Origin: Gilliamella sp. wkB308
GTDB taxonomy: Bacteria > Pseudomonadota > Gammaproteobacteria > Enterobacterales > Orbaceae
NCBI RefSeq assembly: GCF_001690185.1
Contig: NZ_LZGN01000022.1
Location: forward strand, 124,001-188,000
Reading direction: 5' to 3'
DNA: 64,000 bases
Below are positions 50,804 through 60,857 of this stretch, piece by piece. The stretch's first letter is position 1; each line of letters opens with the position of its first letter. The position numbers and the translations under genes are program-made. Below the pieces are notes generated by a model. It ran no database searches and was not told the origin of the DNA. It was given only the letters and a program-made list of their open reading frames with translations.

Positions 50804-51192
50804 CCAAATAAAAAACATTGTGTTATTGAATTTCAGGCATACCATCCAATTCATTTTTTTGAACTGATATAATTTTTTCATTCAGGTTTCTTGTTTATCT
50901 GATAGGGAACCTGAAATTAACATCAAATCGATACGACGTTTTTAACATCACGCTCCATTTCGTTGCTTTATTCTGATAATAAACATTAAAACACTAGGTT
51001 GTTTTAACCGTTAAATAAAAATAATTTTGTTAACGTTTTCAACCAAAATTTATACATATTTTTCTGTCTATTTTTTGATAAACCTCATATACTTGCGAAA
51101 CCTTCATTTGATAATGATTATCATTATTGATTGTAAGGTTAAATTTAGAAATGTGTTAAATGATTTAATTGTTTTTTATGAAGGAATGAAAC
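50804..51192. promoter_or_regulatory. Upstream region of TonB receptor with Fur box
   Basis: About 390 bp with no gene. GATAATGATTATCATTATT at 51110-51128 matches the Fur consensus GATAATGATAATCATTATC at 17 of 19 positions and sits 64 bp before the receptor start. Confidence 0.85.
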
Positions 51193-53532
51193 ATGAGTTA
51201 TAAAAAGGTAAGTATCTTATTACTATTTATGAGTTTTTCTTCACAAGCTGAGTCAGTGCTTGAAGATAAGGATACAAAGCAAAATATTGATGAACCGAAT
51301 AAACCATTAACGAAGAACAATATGGTTAATCGTGACGATATCGACGATGTGATTACTGTGATTGCCGGCTCATCAACGCAAGATGAATTAAAAAAAATAA
51401 ATAGTGTTATTGCGGGACGATCCACACTTTCATCAGGGTTAATAGAACAAAAACAATCCGATAATGTTGCCGAATTGCTCAATACTTTACCCGGTGTGAG
51501 TGCTGCCGGTTCAGTTAGGCCAGGGGGGCAAACCTTAAATATATGGGGTTTTGGTAAAGTTGAAGATGTCAAAATCATTGTAGATGGCGCACAAAAAGGA
51601 TTCCAAAAATATCAACAAGGATCGATTTTTGTTGAACCAGAACTTCTTAAACAAGTTGAAGTTAACAAAGGTCCACACGATGTGAGGTTTGGAAATGGTG
51701 GCTTTGGTGGCGTGATAAAAATGGAGACTAAAGATGCGATTGATCTGCTTGACCCCAATCAATATATTGGTGCATTAATCAAATACAGTTTTCATTCAAA
51801 CAATCATCAGAATATGGTGACAAGTGCAGTTTATGGTCGAACACAAGATGACATGTTTGATGGTCTTATCTATTACACCAACCGAGACAGCGGTAATTTT
51901 AAACGACCGGATGGCTCAAGATTTGAGTTTTCAGAAGATGACATGGATTCTTACATGGCAAAACTGAATTTTAGACCCAATGAAGAACACACTTTCACTC
52001 TATCAGGTATTCGTTCAAAACGGGATTCGTGGCAACCTTGGGCAGCCAAATATGTCGAAAAAATGACACCCCCGACCGCTGCACAAATTAAAAAATATGG
52101 TTATAAAGCGGCATGGTTAAGAAAATTGGTAAAACGTGATCAACAAGATGAATCCGCCCAATTTAAATGGAATTATCAACCAACTTATAATCCGTTAATC
52201 AACTTAACGTTACACACCACTTATTCCAAAACCAAACAACATGATACTCGTCCTAATAAATACAATCCGGTGGCTTCATTAGGGACAATGGGTAATGAAA
52301 GTTGGGTTAGCTATACCGATAAAACTATCGAGCTTGAAAATGTCAGTATTTTTAACACCGGCGCTGTCGATAATGCATTAAAAATTGGATTACAAGCACA
52401 TCTACATGATCGTGATACATTAATGTATTACAAAAATTATGCTAAAAAGCCAAATTATAACAATGGTTATTTTCAACCGGCCTACATGCCTTCTGGTAAA
52501 CAGCAAACTTATAGTTTTTATATTCAGGACGAACTTTCAATTAGTGATTTTGTCTTATCACCTAGCCTTCGATACGATTATGTCCGGAATCACGGTAAAA
52601 AGAATTATGCTTCAGCATATAACGATCCCGATCCTCGTTATGGTCATGACTATTCACCCGTGACCTATTCAGGTTGGACACCACGCTTTGGATCATATTG
52701 GCAAACCACCCAAAATGTCGGATTTTTTGGGGATATTAGCTATGCATGGCAAGCGCCAACCATTGATGAAAGTTATGAAGTCCAGTTCACCCCTAAAAAT
52801 GGAGGAAGCGGTAAAATTTCGGCAACCAGCCGTCATTTAAAAAAAGAGCGAAATTTATCAATTCGAATTGGGAATATTCTCGATTTTAATAACTTAATAC
52901 TTGAAAATGATAAGTTACAAGTTCGTAGCACATTATTTAGACAGCGTGTCACCGATGAGATTTTTGTTACTCGAGGATTCAATCAATCAATATGCGGTCC
53001 AGGTAAAGCGTGTCCGCTTGGGCAGTCCAATTATCGTAATATTCCGGGTAAAATGATTGTCAAAGGTTTTGAACTTGAAACGTTTTATGACAGTAAATAT
53101 TGGTTTGCAAGTGCCACTTACTCAATTCAAAAAGGCGAACGAGATACGGCACCACAAGCACCATGGATGCATCATAAAACCTATGTCGCAACGATTGCAC
53201 CACGCACCGCAACTTTAACGACAGGGTTTAAAATTCCGGACTGGAATGTAAGAGCAGGGTGGAATGCCCAATTTGTGCGAAAACAAGATCGTACAGGATT
53301 AGAAGACAGAAACCATGACGGAATAAAAGATCTGGGCGCTTATGGATTAGGGCGATCGTCGGGGTATTCAATTCACAATCTTTTTGCGAGTTGGCAACCG
53401 ACTTTTCTGCCTAAAGCCGAAATTAAGTTAACCGTTGATAACCTCTTTAATAAAGATTATCGACTTTATTTAGGCGAAAACACCTATGGACTAGCCCGCA
53501 ACTTTAAAGCGAGTGTATTATACCGATTCTAA
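51193..53532 (+). CDS. TonB-dependent outer-membrane receptor
   Basis: A 779-aa protein: signal peptide (MSYKKVSILLLFMSFSSQA), TonB-box-like DVITVIA (residues ~53-59), plug domain (VAELLNTLPGVSAAG, NIWGFGKVEDVKIIVDG, QVEVNKGPHDVRFGNGGFGG) and a 22-strand barrel ending in NLFNKDYRLYLGE and ASVLYRF. The plug pattern is close to haem/haemoglobin or siderophore receptors. A strong Fur box upstream shows iron control. The ligand cannot be told by eye; the nearby Nik-like importer suggests a metal complex. Confidence 0.88.
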   Translation: MSYKKVSILLLFMSFSSQAESVLEDKDTKQNIDEPNKPLTKNNMVNRDDIDDVITVIAGSSTQDELKKINSVIAGRSTLSSGLIEQKQSDNVAELLNTLPGVSAAGSVRPGGQTLNIWGFGKVEDVKIIVDGAQKGFQKYQQGSIFVEPELLKQVEVNKGPHDVRFGNGGFGGVIKMETKDAIDLLDPNQYIGALIKYSFHSNNHQNMVTSAVYGRTQDDMFDGLIYYTNRDSGNFKRPDGSRFEFSEDDMDSYMAKLNFRPNEEHTFTLSGIRSKRDSWQPWAAKYVEKMTPPTAAQIKKYGYKAAWLRKLVKRDQQDESAQFKWNYQPTYNPLINLTLHTTYSKTKQHDTRPNKYNPVASLGTMGNESWVSYTDKTIELENVSIFNTGAVDNALKIGLQAHLHDRDTLMYYKNYAKKPNYNNGYFQPAYMPSGKQQTYSFYIQDELSISDFVLSPSLRYDYVRNHGKKNYASAYNDPDPRYGHDYSPVTYSGWTPRFGSYWQTTQNVGFFGDISYAWQAPTIDESYEVQFTPKNGGSGKISATSRHLKKERNLSIRIGNILDFNNLILENDKLQVRSTLFRQRVTDEIFVTRGFNQSICGPGKACPLGQSNYRNIPGKMIVKGFELETFYDSKYWFASATYSIQKGERDTAPQAPWMHHKTYVATIAPRTATLTTGFKIPDWNVRAGWNAQFVRKQDRTGLEDRNHDGIKDLGAYGLGRSSGYSIHNLFASWQPTFLPKAEIKLTVDNLFNKDYRLYLGENTYGLARNFKASVLYRF

Positions 53533-53550
53533 ACTTTATGCAATTCGAAT

Positions 53551-53570
53551 ACTGCCAGTTTACTGGCAGT
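53551..53570. terminator. Hairpin between convergent receptor and SDR genes
   Basis: ACTGCCAG-TTTA-CTGGCAGT, 8-bp stem with a 4-nt loop, 19 bp after the receptor stop. Confidence 0.6.
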
Positions 53571-53598
53571 CTGAATAAGTCATCGGTGCTAAACCTAT

Positions 53599-54342
53599 TT
53601 ACCATTTGCCTGCCGTTGAGCCACCATCAACGACCATAATTGTACCGGTAACAAAATTAGAATCGGTTAAATACATGACAGCATTAATAATATCTTGAAC
53701 GTGTCCAATCCGATTGACAGGTGCCATTGATTTTAATACCGCTTGAACTTGGGGATCGGTAGGATGCATTGGGGTCTCAATAATACCAGGTGCAATACCG
53801 TTAACCATAACATGGCTTGATGCTAATTCTAATGCTAAGCCTTTAATGGCATTATTAATACCACCTTTGATCATAATCGGTAATAAAGCCGGAACCGTCA
53901 AATTAGGTTGCATTGCAATGGCAGCAGTAATATTAATGATATGCCCTGACTGATTGGCTATCATATGTTTAGCAGCAGTTTGAGCAGGGTAGAAAAAACC
54001 TTTAAGATTCGTATCAATAATGGTATTTAAATCATCTTGTGTATACTCAATGGCGGGTTTAGATATAAATATGCCTGCATTATTAACTAAAATATCGACT
54101 TTACCAAATCTTGCAATAGCGTTTGAAAAAAGCAATTCTGCCGTTTGAGGCTTTGCAATATCCCCAGCTACAAGTAATAAATTATCGGGTTCGCCTAATT
54201 TAATCGCTGCTTGTTCTAAACGAGCTTTATCTCGACCATTGGCAACGACATTGAAACCTCGCTCAAGATAGGCTTTTGCAATAGCAAAACCAATTCCACT
54301 TGAAGCACCAGTCACAATAATGGTTTTGTTTCCTTTATTCAT
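53599..54342 (-). CDS. Short-chain dehydrogenase/reductase
   Basis: A 247-aa Rossmann enzyme: TGASSGIGFAIA (NAD(P) binding), ILVNNAGIF (NAG motif) and PGIIETPMHPTDPQ. In the usual catalytic place the Ser/Tyr-x-x-x-Lys reads ITAAIAMQPN then LLPIMIKGGINNAIKGLALELA: the Tyr of YxxxK appears as Leu/Ile, so YxxxK is degenerate (PIMIK). That casts doubt on classical activity. AGGAA precedes the ATG. A heptanucleotide repeat lies about 105 bp upstream. Confidence 0.78.
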   Translation of the reverse strand: MNKGNKTIIVTGASSGIGFAIAKAYLERGFNVVANGRDKARLEQAAIKLGEPDNLLLVAGDIAKPQTAELLFSNAIARFGKVDILVNNAGIFISKPAIEYTQDDLNTIIDTNLKGFFYPAQTAAKHMIANQSGHIINITAAIAMQPNLTVPALLPIMIKGGINNAIKGLALELASSHVMVNGIAPGIIETPMHPTDPQVQAVLKSMAPVNRIGHVQDIINAVMYLTDSNFVTGTIMVVDGGSTAGKW

Positions 54343-54447
54343 CTAATTTAATTCCTGTTTTGTCTTTAAAAATACAGATAATTATATAAGAGTTGAATTA
54401 AAATAGAAATTCGATTGCAAAAAGTAAAATAATTGACAAAATTCTTT

Positions 54448-54491
54448 AGCAAACAGCAAACAGCAAACAGCAAACAGCAAACAGCAAACAG
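54448..54491. repeat. AGCAAAC heptanucleotide tandem repeat (about 6.3 copies)
   Basis: Six perfect AGCAAAC units plus AG between the MATE stop and the SDR start, about 105 bp before the SDR ATG. A minus-strand TTGTCA and a TATAAT lie between the repeat and the gene. Perfect short tandem units are prone to slip. Confidence 0.85.
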
Positions 54492-54523
54492 AATGAAATC
54501 TGTTTACTGGTGATTTGATTAAA

Positions 54524-55849
54524 TCAACGCATAAGATATTGTTTCGATCGATTAATCCAAATCACCAAAAATAGTGTCCGCCCTAAACTAAATAAAATAT
54601 AGGAAAACCACAAACCATTATTACCCCATATCGGCACAAAAATAAATTGAGCGATCAACCAAAGTAAAAGGGCAAGAATCATCGAATCACGAATAGAGGA
54701 TGTATAACTGATGCCCGAAAACACTCCGTAATAGATCAAACCGCCAGCAACCACAACCGGAAAGATAACTAACCAATAATGGTATTGTAGACAAAGATTA
54801 ATAATGTCATTTTGATTGGTTAATAATCTGATTATTGCGGTATCAAAGGCAAACCAGATTGCAATTAATATCACTGGACAAATCACACACGCTTGCAGTG
54901 ACCAACGCAAGGTTTGTTGGTACAACGCCATATTTTGCGTGCCTTTAGCCTTACCACTAAAGACACTTGACGCATTAGCAAAGCCATCGAATAAATACGC
55001 CATTAAGTAATGGATTTGAAACAGTACCGCATTGGCTGCCAACACTTCAGTACTAAAGCTTGAACCAATCGAAATAAAATGATTGGTCACAACTAACAGG
55101 CAAATAGTTCGAATCATTAAATTAGTATTAACTAATATCACCCCTTTTAATGACTGCCACGATAGAATCGATTTCAAATCCGTTTTTTGTTGTGATTGGG
55201 GTAAATAGCGACCAATAAACCCGATCCCTAACAATGTACAAATCACTTGCGCACTTAGTGTTGCAAATGCCACGCCTTGAATATCCCAATGAAAGCCCCA
55301 TACAAAAATGACCGCCATAATAATATTAAGTAAATTAATCAATACTTGCAAAAACAGCACGGCTTTTATTTTTGACATCCCCATTAACCAACCAACCAGC
55401 ACATAGTTAATCAGTACAAACGGGGCGCCCCAAATTAATATCGAAAAATAGATATCTGCATAATGCCTAACTTCTTGATTTGGCTTGATGATTTGCATTG
55501 AGGCACTAAAAATTAATGGCTGAAAAACAATAAATAAAATGCCTAAAACAATCGCAATAAACAGTGGACGAATTAACGAAGAACGCAGTAATAGGGGATC
55601 ATCTAATGCTTGTGCCGCAAATCCGGTGGTACTCACACGTAAAAAACCAAATAACCAATAAATGGTATTAAAGATCACTGCACCAACGGCAATGCCTGCA
55701 ATAAAAGCAGGATTGGGTAGATGACCGACCAACGCAGTATCAACCACGCCCAATAATGGGGTTGTGATAGTGGAAATAATAAAAGGGATAACCAATGCTA
55801 AATAATCGTTAAAACGATAACGTTTATTAACGGCGGATTGTGTTGTCAT
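54524..55849 (-). CDS. MATE-family efflux protein (DinF-like)
   Basis: A 441-aa membrane protein with twelve hydrophobic segments in two halves. PFIISTITTPLLGVVDTALVGHL is the MATE signature of TM1 with the DinF-type D-T-A-L-V-G-H. FANASSVFSGKAKGTQN marks the second half. It exports drugs or organic compounds with H+ or Na+. It lies 3 bp after nikE-like in the same direction, so it is cotranscribed with the importer and may export a metallophore or toxic metal chelate; this link is inference. Confidence 0.85.
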   Translation of the reverse strand: MTTQSAVNKRYRFNDYLALVIPFIISTITTPLLGVVDTALVGHLPNPAFIAGIAVGAVIFNTIYWLFGFLRVSTTGFAAQALDDPLLLRSSLIRPLFIAIVLGILFIVFQPLIFSASMQIIKPNQEVRHYADIYFSILIWGAPFVLINYVLVGWLMGMSKIKAVLFLQVLINLLNIIMAVIFVWGFHWDIQGVAFATLSAQVICTLLGIGFIGRYLPQSQQKTDLKSILSWQSLKGVILVNTNLMIRTICLLVVTNHFISIGSSFSTEVLAANAVLFQIHYLMAYLFDGFANASSVFSGKAKGTQNMALYQQTLRWSLQACVICPVILIAIWFAFDTAIIRLLTNQNDIINLCLQYHYWLVIFPVVVAGGLIYYGVFSGISYTSSIRDSMILALLLWLIAQFIFVPIWGNNGLWFSYILFSLGRTLFLVIWINRSKQYLMR

Positions 55850-55852
55850 AGA

Positions 55853-56632
55853 TTAAAAACCTAATATAGAATCAAGAAGCTGTTTAGAATAATCATGACG
55901 GACATTACTCAATTCGGCAATATCGTCAACCTGTTCTACAATTCTTCCTTGATAAAAAAACATCACTCGATTACACAAATACGTAATCGTGGTTAAATCA
56001 TGAGTAATAAAAATACTGGTTAAATTTAACTGTTTTTGTAAATCAGCCAATAACGATAAAATCTGCGTTTGAACAGAAATATCTAACGAACTGACTGCTT
56101 CATCAAACAAAATAAATTGCGGATGACAGGCAATCGCTCTGGCTATGCAAATGCGTTGCAATTGACCACCACTCATTTCATGAGCATAACGCTGACAGAA
56201 TGAATGATCTAATCCAACTTGTTCCAGTAATTGATCTATTCGTTTTTTTCGTGCCGTCGATGATAACTTTTCATAAATATCAATGGGTTCAGCAATAATA
56301 TTAGCAGCCGTAAAATAAGGATTCACCGAAGCATTATAATCTTGAAACACAGCGCTAATATTGCGTCGCTGTGATGAGCATTTCCACGCTCGTTTTGCTG
56401 TATCTTGTCCGTTAAATAAGATCTTACCCGTATCGGGTTTTTCTAAACCTAAAATAAGCTTTCCAAGGGTGCTTTTGCCACTGCCACTTTCACCAATAAT
56501 GCCCAGACATTCCCCCTGTTTTAACGAAAAAGAAACATTGTTAATGACCTTGTTCTTTTTGCGACTAAACAAACCTTGATGAGGTTGTAAAAAGGATTTG
56601 CTTACTTGTTCAACTTGCAATAATGCAGACAT
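55853..56632 (-). CDS. ABC importer ATPase, NikE-like
   Basis: 259 aa: Walker A GESGSGKSTLGKL, Q-loop VFQDYNASVNP, signature MSGGQLQRICIARA, Walker B FILFDEAVSSLD, H-loop ITHDL. It is of the peptide/nickel (Opp/Dpp/Nik) group, without the extended C-terminal iron-sulfur region usual in OppD/F. Pairs with the NikD-like ATPase directly upstream (start one base after its stop). Confidence 0.85.
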   Translation of the reverse strand: MSALLQVEQVSKSFLQPHQGLFSRKKNKVINNVSFSLKQGECLGIIGESGSGKSTLGKLILGLEKPDTGKILFNGQDTAKRAWKCSSQRRNISAVFQDYNASVNPYFTAANIIAEPIDIYEKLSSTARKKRIDQLLEQVGLDHSFCQRYAHEMSGGQLQRICIARAIACHPQFILFDEAVSSLDISVQTQILSLLADLQKQLNLTSIFITHDLTTITYLCNRVMFFYQGRIVEQVDDIAELSNVRHDYSKQLLDSILGF

Positions 56633-57499
56633 TTAAGCACTCTCCAACGTCGGAATAAACATTTTAGGATAAACCACCGAATCAAATTTAGCTAATAACT
56701 GTTTGCGCGCGCTGATTAGATAACGGGTGTAATCATTTTCAGCATGATAAAAAATTTGATCTCGACAGCCTTGTTCAACAATTTTACCTTGTTGCATGAC
56801 AACAATATGATCGGCAATATGATGTATCACGCCTAAATCATGTGAAATAAAGATCATGGCGGTAGTTGATTGCTGCTTGATTTGTTGAAACATTTTCAAA
56901 ATATGGAACTGACTAATCGAATCTAAAGCGGTTGTCGGCTCATCAGCAATAATCAATTCGGGTTTTAGCATTAATGCAATGCCAATCATGATTCTTTGTA
57001 ACATCCCACCACTCAATTGATGAGGATACTTATTATAAATCTGTTTAGGATCATTTAAACCGATTTCTTTAATCATGGTCAGTGTTTTGGCGACAGCTTC
57101 TTTTTTACTTAAGGGAAGGTGTGCTTGTAATGTTTCGATGACTTGTTTGCCGATACGATAAAGCGGATCGAAAGCACTCATCGGGTGTTGTAAAATGATC
57201 GCGATAGTGTTACCCCGAATCTGACGCAGTGTGTCAGCAGACTGTGTTAAAAGATCGCCTTTCACTTGTTGATTTAATGGGGTTTGTCTAGGATTAAAAA
57301 GAATTTGACCTTCGACTTTAAAATAGGGTTCTAATAAACCCATGATAGTTTTGCTGGTTAAACTTTTACCACTGCCACTTTCGCCGACAATGCCTACGCA
57401 TTGGTGATGTTCAACATTAAACGAAATGTTATCCAATAACGTTTTACCATTATCAAGGTTAACGGTAAGATTTTTAACCTCTAACAGGGGGTTACACAT
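56633..57499 (-). CDS. ABC importer ATPase, NikD-like
   Basis: 288 aa: Walker A GESGSGKSLTSKT, Q-loop ILQHPMSAFDP, signature LSGGMLQRIMIGIAL, Walker B LIIADEPTTALD, H-loop ISHDLGVIHH. The H-P-M-S-A-F-D-P Q-loop and G-G-M-L-Q-R signature are like E. coli NikD. Overlaps the permease gene by 8 bp. Confidence 0.85.
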   Translation of the reverse strand: MCNPLLEVKNLTVNLDNGKTLLDNISFNVEHHQCVGIVGESGSGKSLTSKTIMGLLEPYFKVEGQILFNPRQTPLNQQVKGDLLTQSADTLRQIRGNTIAIILQHPMSAFDPLYRIGKQVIETLQAHLPLSKKEAVAKTLTMIKEIGLNDPKQIYNKYPHQLSGGMLQRIMIGIALMLKPELIIADEPTTALDSISQFHILKMFQQIKQQSTTAMIFISHDLGVIHHIADHIVVMQQGKIVEQGCRDQIFYHAENDYTRYLISARKQLLAKFDSVVYPKMFIPTLESA

Positions 57500-58325
57500 G
57501 TGTTTTTTCCTTCGGATCTAAAATATCTCGCAAACAGTCACCTAAAAGGTTAAAAGCCGCCACAACGACTAAAATAGCTATTCCCGGATAGACCATTTGC
57601 ATTGGATGTTGAATCATCACATTCTTAGCTTCACTAAGCATCAATCCCCATTCGGCAGTCGGCGCTTGTACGCCTAATCCAATAAAAGAAAGCGCCGAAA
57701 TATTCAAAATGACCCATCCAGTATCGAGCGAGGCTAACACCACCAATTCTGACATAATATTAGGTAACAAATGACGGCGAATAATAAAGCTGTGTGGTGC
57801 ACCAATGGCACGTGAAAATAAAATATAATTTTTTCGACTGTATTTAATCACTGAACTGCGGATCATTCGGCTATACCATGCCCATTTCACCACGATATTA
57901 GCAATAATCACGTTTTCAATCCCCACACCTAGCACTCCGACAATCGCTAAAATCATGACTTGACTAGGGAAGGAGAGCATAATATCGCAAAGGCGCATAA
58001 TAACTTCATCAAGTTTGCCTCGTTGGTAACCTGAAATTAGCCCGATGATAGAACCGACAATAATGGTAATTGTCATGGTCAGTAGAGATAAAAAGAGGGT
58101 CGAACGGATACCATACAGTAAACGAGAAAAGATATCTCGACCTAAATGATCACAGCCTAGCCAATGTTCAGCAGAAATACTGGCATATTTGCGCACAATA
58201 CGGACTTTATTCGGATCAAATGGCGCAATATAGGGCGCAAAAATACCCAACAGAATGATGATGGTGATAATCATCAAACAGCATAATGCCATTTTATTTT
58301 TCAATAATTGCTTTACAACACTCAT
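57492..58325 (-). CDS. ABC importer permease, NikC-like
   Basis: 277 aa, the length of E. coli NikC. Six membrane segments; HWLGCDHLGRDIFSRLLYG near residue 55, and the EAA-type loop FSRAIGAPHSFIIRRHLLPN. The block SFIGLGVQAPTAEWGLML closely follows NikC. Overlaps the NikB-like gene by 4 bp. Confidence 0.87.
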   Translation of the reverse strand: MSVVKQLLKNKMALCCLMIITIIILLGIFAPYIAPFDPNKVRIVRKYASISAEHWLGCDHLGRDIFSRLLYGIRSTLFLSLLTMTITIIVGSIIGLISGYQRGKLDEVIMRLCDIMLSFPSQVMILAIVGVLGVGIENVIIANIVVKWAWYSRMIRSSVIKYSRKNYILFSRAIGAPHSFIIRRHLLPNIMSELVVLASLDTGWVILNISALSFIGLGVQAPTAEWGLMLSEAKNVMIQHPMQMVYPGIAILVVVAAFNLLGDCLRDILDPKEKTHV

Positions 58326-59266
58326 GCTAAATCCCCATTATCACGTAATCGAGGATCCAGCCACTGATGCACGACATCAACAATAAAATTACACACCACA
58401 AATAAAATCGCCATAACCAAGATATAAGCTTGAATTACCGGATAGTCCCGATTCATGATAGCGGCTATACATAAGCGCCCAAGTCCCGGCCATGAAAAGA
58501 TATATTCCACCACAAACGAACCAGCAATCAATTGTGGAATTGTCATACCCAGTGCAGTAATGGTGGTATGTAACGAATTGACTAAGACATGTTTTAATAT
58601 AATTACCCGTTCTTTTAATCCACGACTGCGTGCATAAAATACAAAGTAATGCTGCATATTTTCCAGCATATTATTACGAATAAAGCGAATATAAGTAGCA
58701 ATATAAACAAAAGATAAAGTTATTGTTGGTAAAATAAGATTTTGCCATGTGCCATAACCATTGGTTGGTAACAGATCCAAATAATTCGCAAAAAACCAAA
58801 TACACAGCAAACCCAGCCAATAACTCGGCATGGCGGTACCAATAAAAATAAGGATTCGAACAACATGATCGAAGACTGAGTTAGCAAAAATAGCGCATAA
58901 CACACCTAGTACTAAGCTGACTATTAAAGTAAGAACAAATGAGGACACTGCCAATAGTAACGTTGGGGTTAAACAACGCACCATTTCATCCCAAACTAAT
59001 CGATCCCGATGAACGAATGAACGTCCAAAATCCAGATGAAAAGCATCATATAACCAACTGAAATAGCGAGACCAAAAGGGATCATTTAAACCCAGCTCTT
59101 GGCGCATACTTTCGATGGCTACAGGCGTTGGCATAATCTCATTTAAGCGTAAAGCAACTTCAGCAGGATCAGAAGGGGCAAGGTTGATCAGCAAAAAAGC
59201 AATAAATGAGATACCGATCAAAATCGGTATCATCATCAATAAACGTCTAACAATGTAAGGTAACAT
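58322..59266 (-). CDS. ABC importer permease, NikB-like
   Basis: 314 aa, the length of E. coli NikB. MLPYIVRRLLMMIPILIGIS with FLLINLAPSDPAEVALRLNE, the typical N-terminus of DppB/NikB; later membrane segments and the EAA-like loop YARSRGLKERVIILKHVLVN. First permease of the pair, 25 bp after the binding-protein gene. Confidence 0.87.
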   Translation of the reverse strand: MLPYIVRRLLMMIPILIGISFIAFLLINLAPSDPAEVALRLNEIMPTPVAIESMRQELGLNDPFWSRYFSWLYDAFHLDFGRSFVHRDRLVWDEMVRCLTPTLLLAVSSFVLTLIVSLVLGVLCAIFANSVFDHVVRILIFIGTAMPSYWLGLLCIWFFANYLDLLPTNGYGTWQNLILPTITLSFVYIATYIRFIRNNMLENMQHYFVFYARSRGLKERVIILKHVLVNSLHTTITALGMTIPQLIAGSFVVEYIFSWPGLGRLCIAAIMNRDYPVIQAYILVMAILFVVCNFIVDVVHQWLDPRLRDNGDLA

Positions 59267-59291
59267 TATAACTAACTAAAAAATGTGGTAA

Positions 59292-60857
59292 TTAAAAGTG
59301 CATTTTCTCAAAAGGAATATCAAATTGAGATGGAGCAAACTCAATGCCTTTAAGAGATTTAATAGCAATAGCTCGATTGCGTTCATAAGTTAAAGGAATA
59401 TAGACCGCTTGTTTATGCAATGTCTCAAGCACATAACGATAGAGGGCTTGGCGTTCTTGCTCGTCCGTTGAAATCAATGCTTTGCTAATGCTGGCATCAA
59501 TTTGAGGCTTTTCTTTTAATCCTTGTTGAGCCATATAATCCCCATATACCGGTAATTTCATACCTGATAAAAATGATTGCGGATCGTAAGGCGTACCCCA
59601 AGAAATATCGAATACCATATCAAAATCACCGGCTTTTTGGCGGTCACGATAGCCTTGCTCTTCTTCACCATGAATATTCAGTTTTAATCCAACTTGTTCA
59701 AATTCATCTTGCATATATTGGGCTATGGTTTTTTGTGAAGCAGTATTACTATCATAATACAGGGTGATTTCGAACGGTTTGCCGTCTTTTTGGCGGTATT
59801 GTTGACCGTTTGGTTTTGTCCAACCTGCTTTATCCAAAAGTTGTTGCGCTAATTTAGTATTGTATTGATAAGGTTTTAATCCAATATTGGCATAAGGAAT
59901 ATTGGTCGCCATTAAGGTATCAGCCGGTGCCTCACTGTGATTAAAAATTCCTTCTGAAATATCATTTTTATTAATAATATGCTCAATTGCCTGACGCACA
60001 TTAACATCACTTAATGCGGGGCGAGTTGTATTCATCAACACAATACGGCTTGAAACAGGTTTAGACATCAATGTCTGAAACTTATTCATTTTCGAAAAAC
60101 GCTCGAAAGAATCGGCATCTACCATGTTTTTGCCGTAAATCAGATCGATTTCACCTTTTTCAAGTGCCATTAAACGACTTTGATTATCCGCAATCACCTT
60201 CATGGTGACGGTTTTAAGTTGCGGTTTGTTTCCCCAATAAGTGGGATTGGCTGTAAAAATAGCATACTGATCTTTCTTATGCTCATTTAACACATAAGGC
60301 CCCGTACCAATATAAGAATTAACGCCATTTTTGGTTTCTCCATTTTTCATGGCATTAGGCGATATAAAACGCATTGGTCGGGTAACGGCAATCTCAATCA
60401 AAAACGGATAGTAAGGTTCAGACAGATTGACTTGTAGCGTATAATCATCAAGCGCTTTAATATCGGTAATTAAACGCACCATTTCAAGCCAAGTATGACG
60501 ATCTTTATTTGAAAGTACGGCATCCCAATTTAATTTAGCACTGTGTGCATCAAATTTGGCACCGTCGCTAAATGTCACATCTTGTCGAAGTTTAAACGTA
60601 TAGGTTTTGCCTTCATTAGTTATCGTCCAGCTTTCCGCAAGCCAAGGCGAAAAAGAGCCGTCTTCGTTATAATGAACTAAAGATTCATACAGCATATTTT
60701 GTGCCCACATTTCACCAGAATAGAGGTGAGGGTTAAGATCACGAATATCGCGAAAGTTAGCAAAAGTGATATCATCTTTAGCGAAACAATTAAGGCTAGC
60801 TGAGGCTAATGCTAATACTATTAGCCATTTTTTGATGCGGGTGAAATGTACTGTCAT
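59292..60857 (-). CDS. NikA-like periplasmic binding protein
   Basis: 521 aa from ATG 60857 (E. coli NikA 524), with signal peptide to about FAK. It follows NikA in many blocks: DLNPHLYSGEMWAQNMLYE, GTGPYVL, VPYANIGLKPYQYN-like IPYANIGLKPYQYN, WGTPYDPQSFLSGMKLP and DEQERQALYRYVL. Arg in RPMRFISP and Trp in SWGTPYDP are kept, but the His of E. coli SHADF is VYGDY here. So it may bind a chelated metal or another metallophore rather than Ni-(L-His)2. A Fur-like operator lies upstream, and no NikR site was seen. Confidence 0.82.
   Translation of the reverse strand: MTVHFTRIKKWLIVLALASASLNCFAKDDITFANFRDIRDLNPHLYSGEMWAQNMLYESLVHYNEDGSFSPWLAESWTITNEGKTYTFKLRQDVTFSDGAKFDAHSAKLNWDAVLSNKDRHTWLEMVRLITDIKALDDYTLQVNLSEPYYPFLIEIAVTRPMRFISPNAMKNGETKNGVNSYIGTGPYVLNEHKKDQYAIFTANPTYWGNKPQLKTVTMKVIADNQSRLMALEKGEIDLIYGKNMVDADSFERFSKMNKFQTLMSKPVSSRIVLMNTTRPALSDVNVRQAIEHIINKNDISEGIFNHSEAPADTLMATNIPYANIGLKPYQYNTKLAQQLLDKAGWTKPNGQQYRQKDGKPFEITLYYDSNTASQKTIAQYMQDEFEQVGLKLNIHGEEEQGYRDRQKAGDFDMVFDISWGTPYDPQSFLSGMKLPVYGDYMAQQGLKEKPQIDASISKALISTDEQERQALYRYVLETLHKQAVYIPLTYERNRAIAIKSLKGIEFAPSQFDIPFEKMHF

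Noticed and set aside
59292-60857. Certain assignment as nickel-specific NikA
   Set aside because: Close in sequence to NikA, but a likely nickel-contact His is replaced and a Fur-like rather than NikR-like operator lies upstream, so the gene symbol was left empty.
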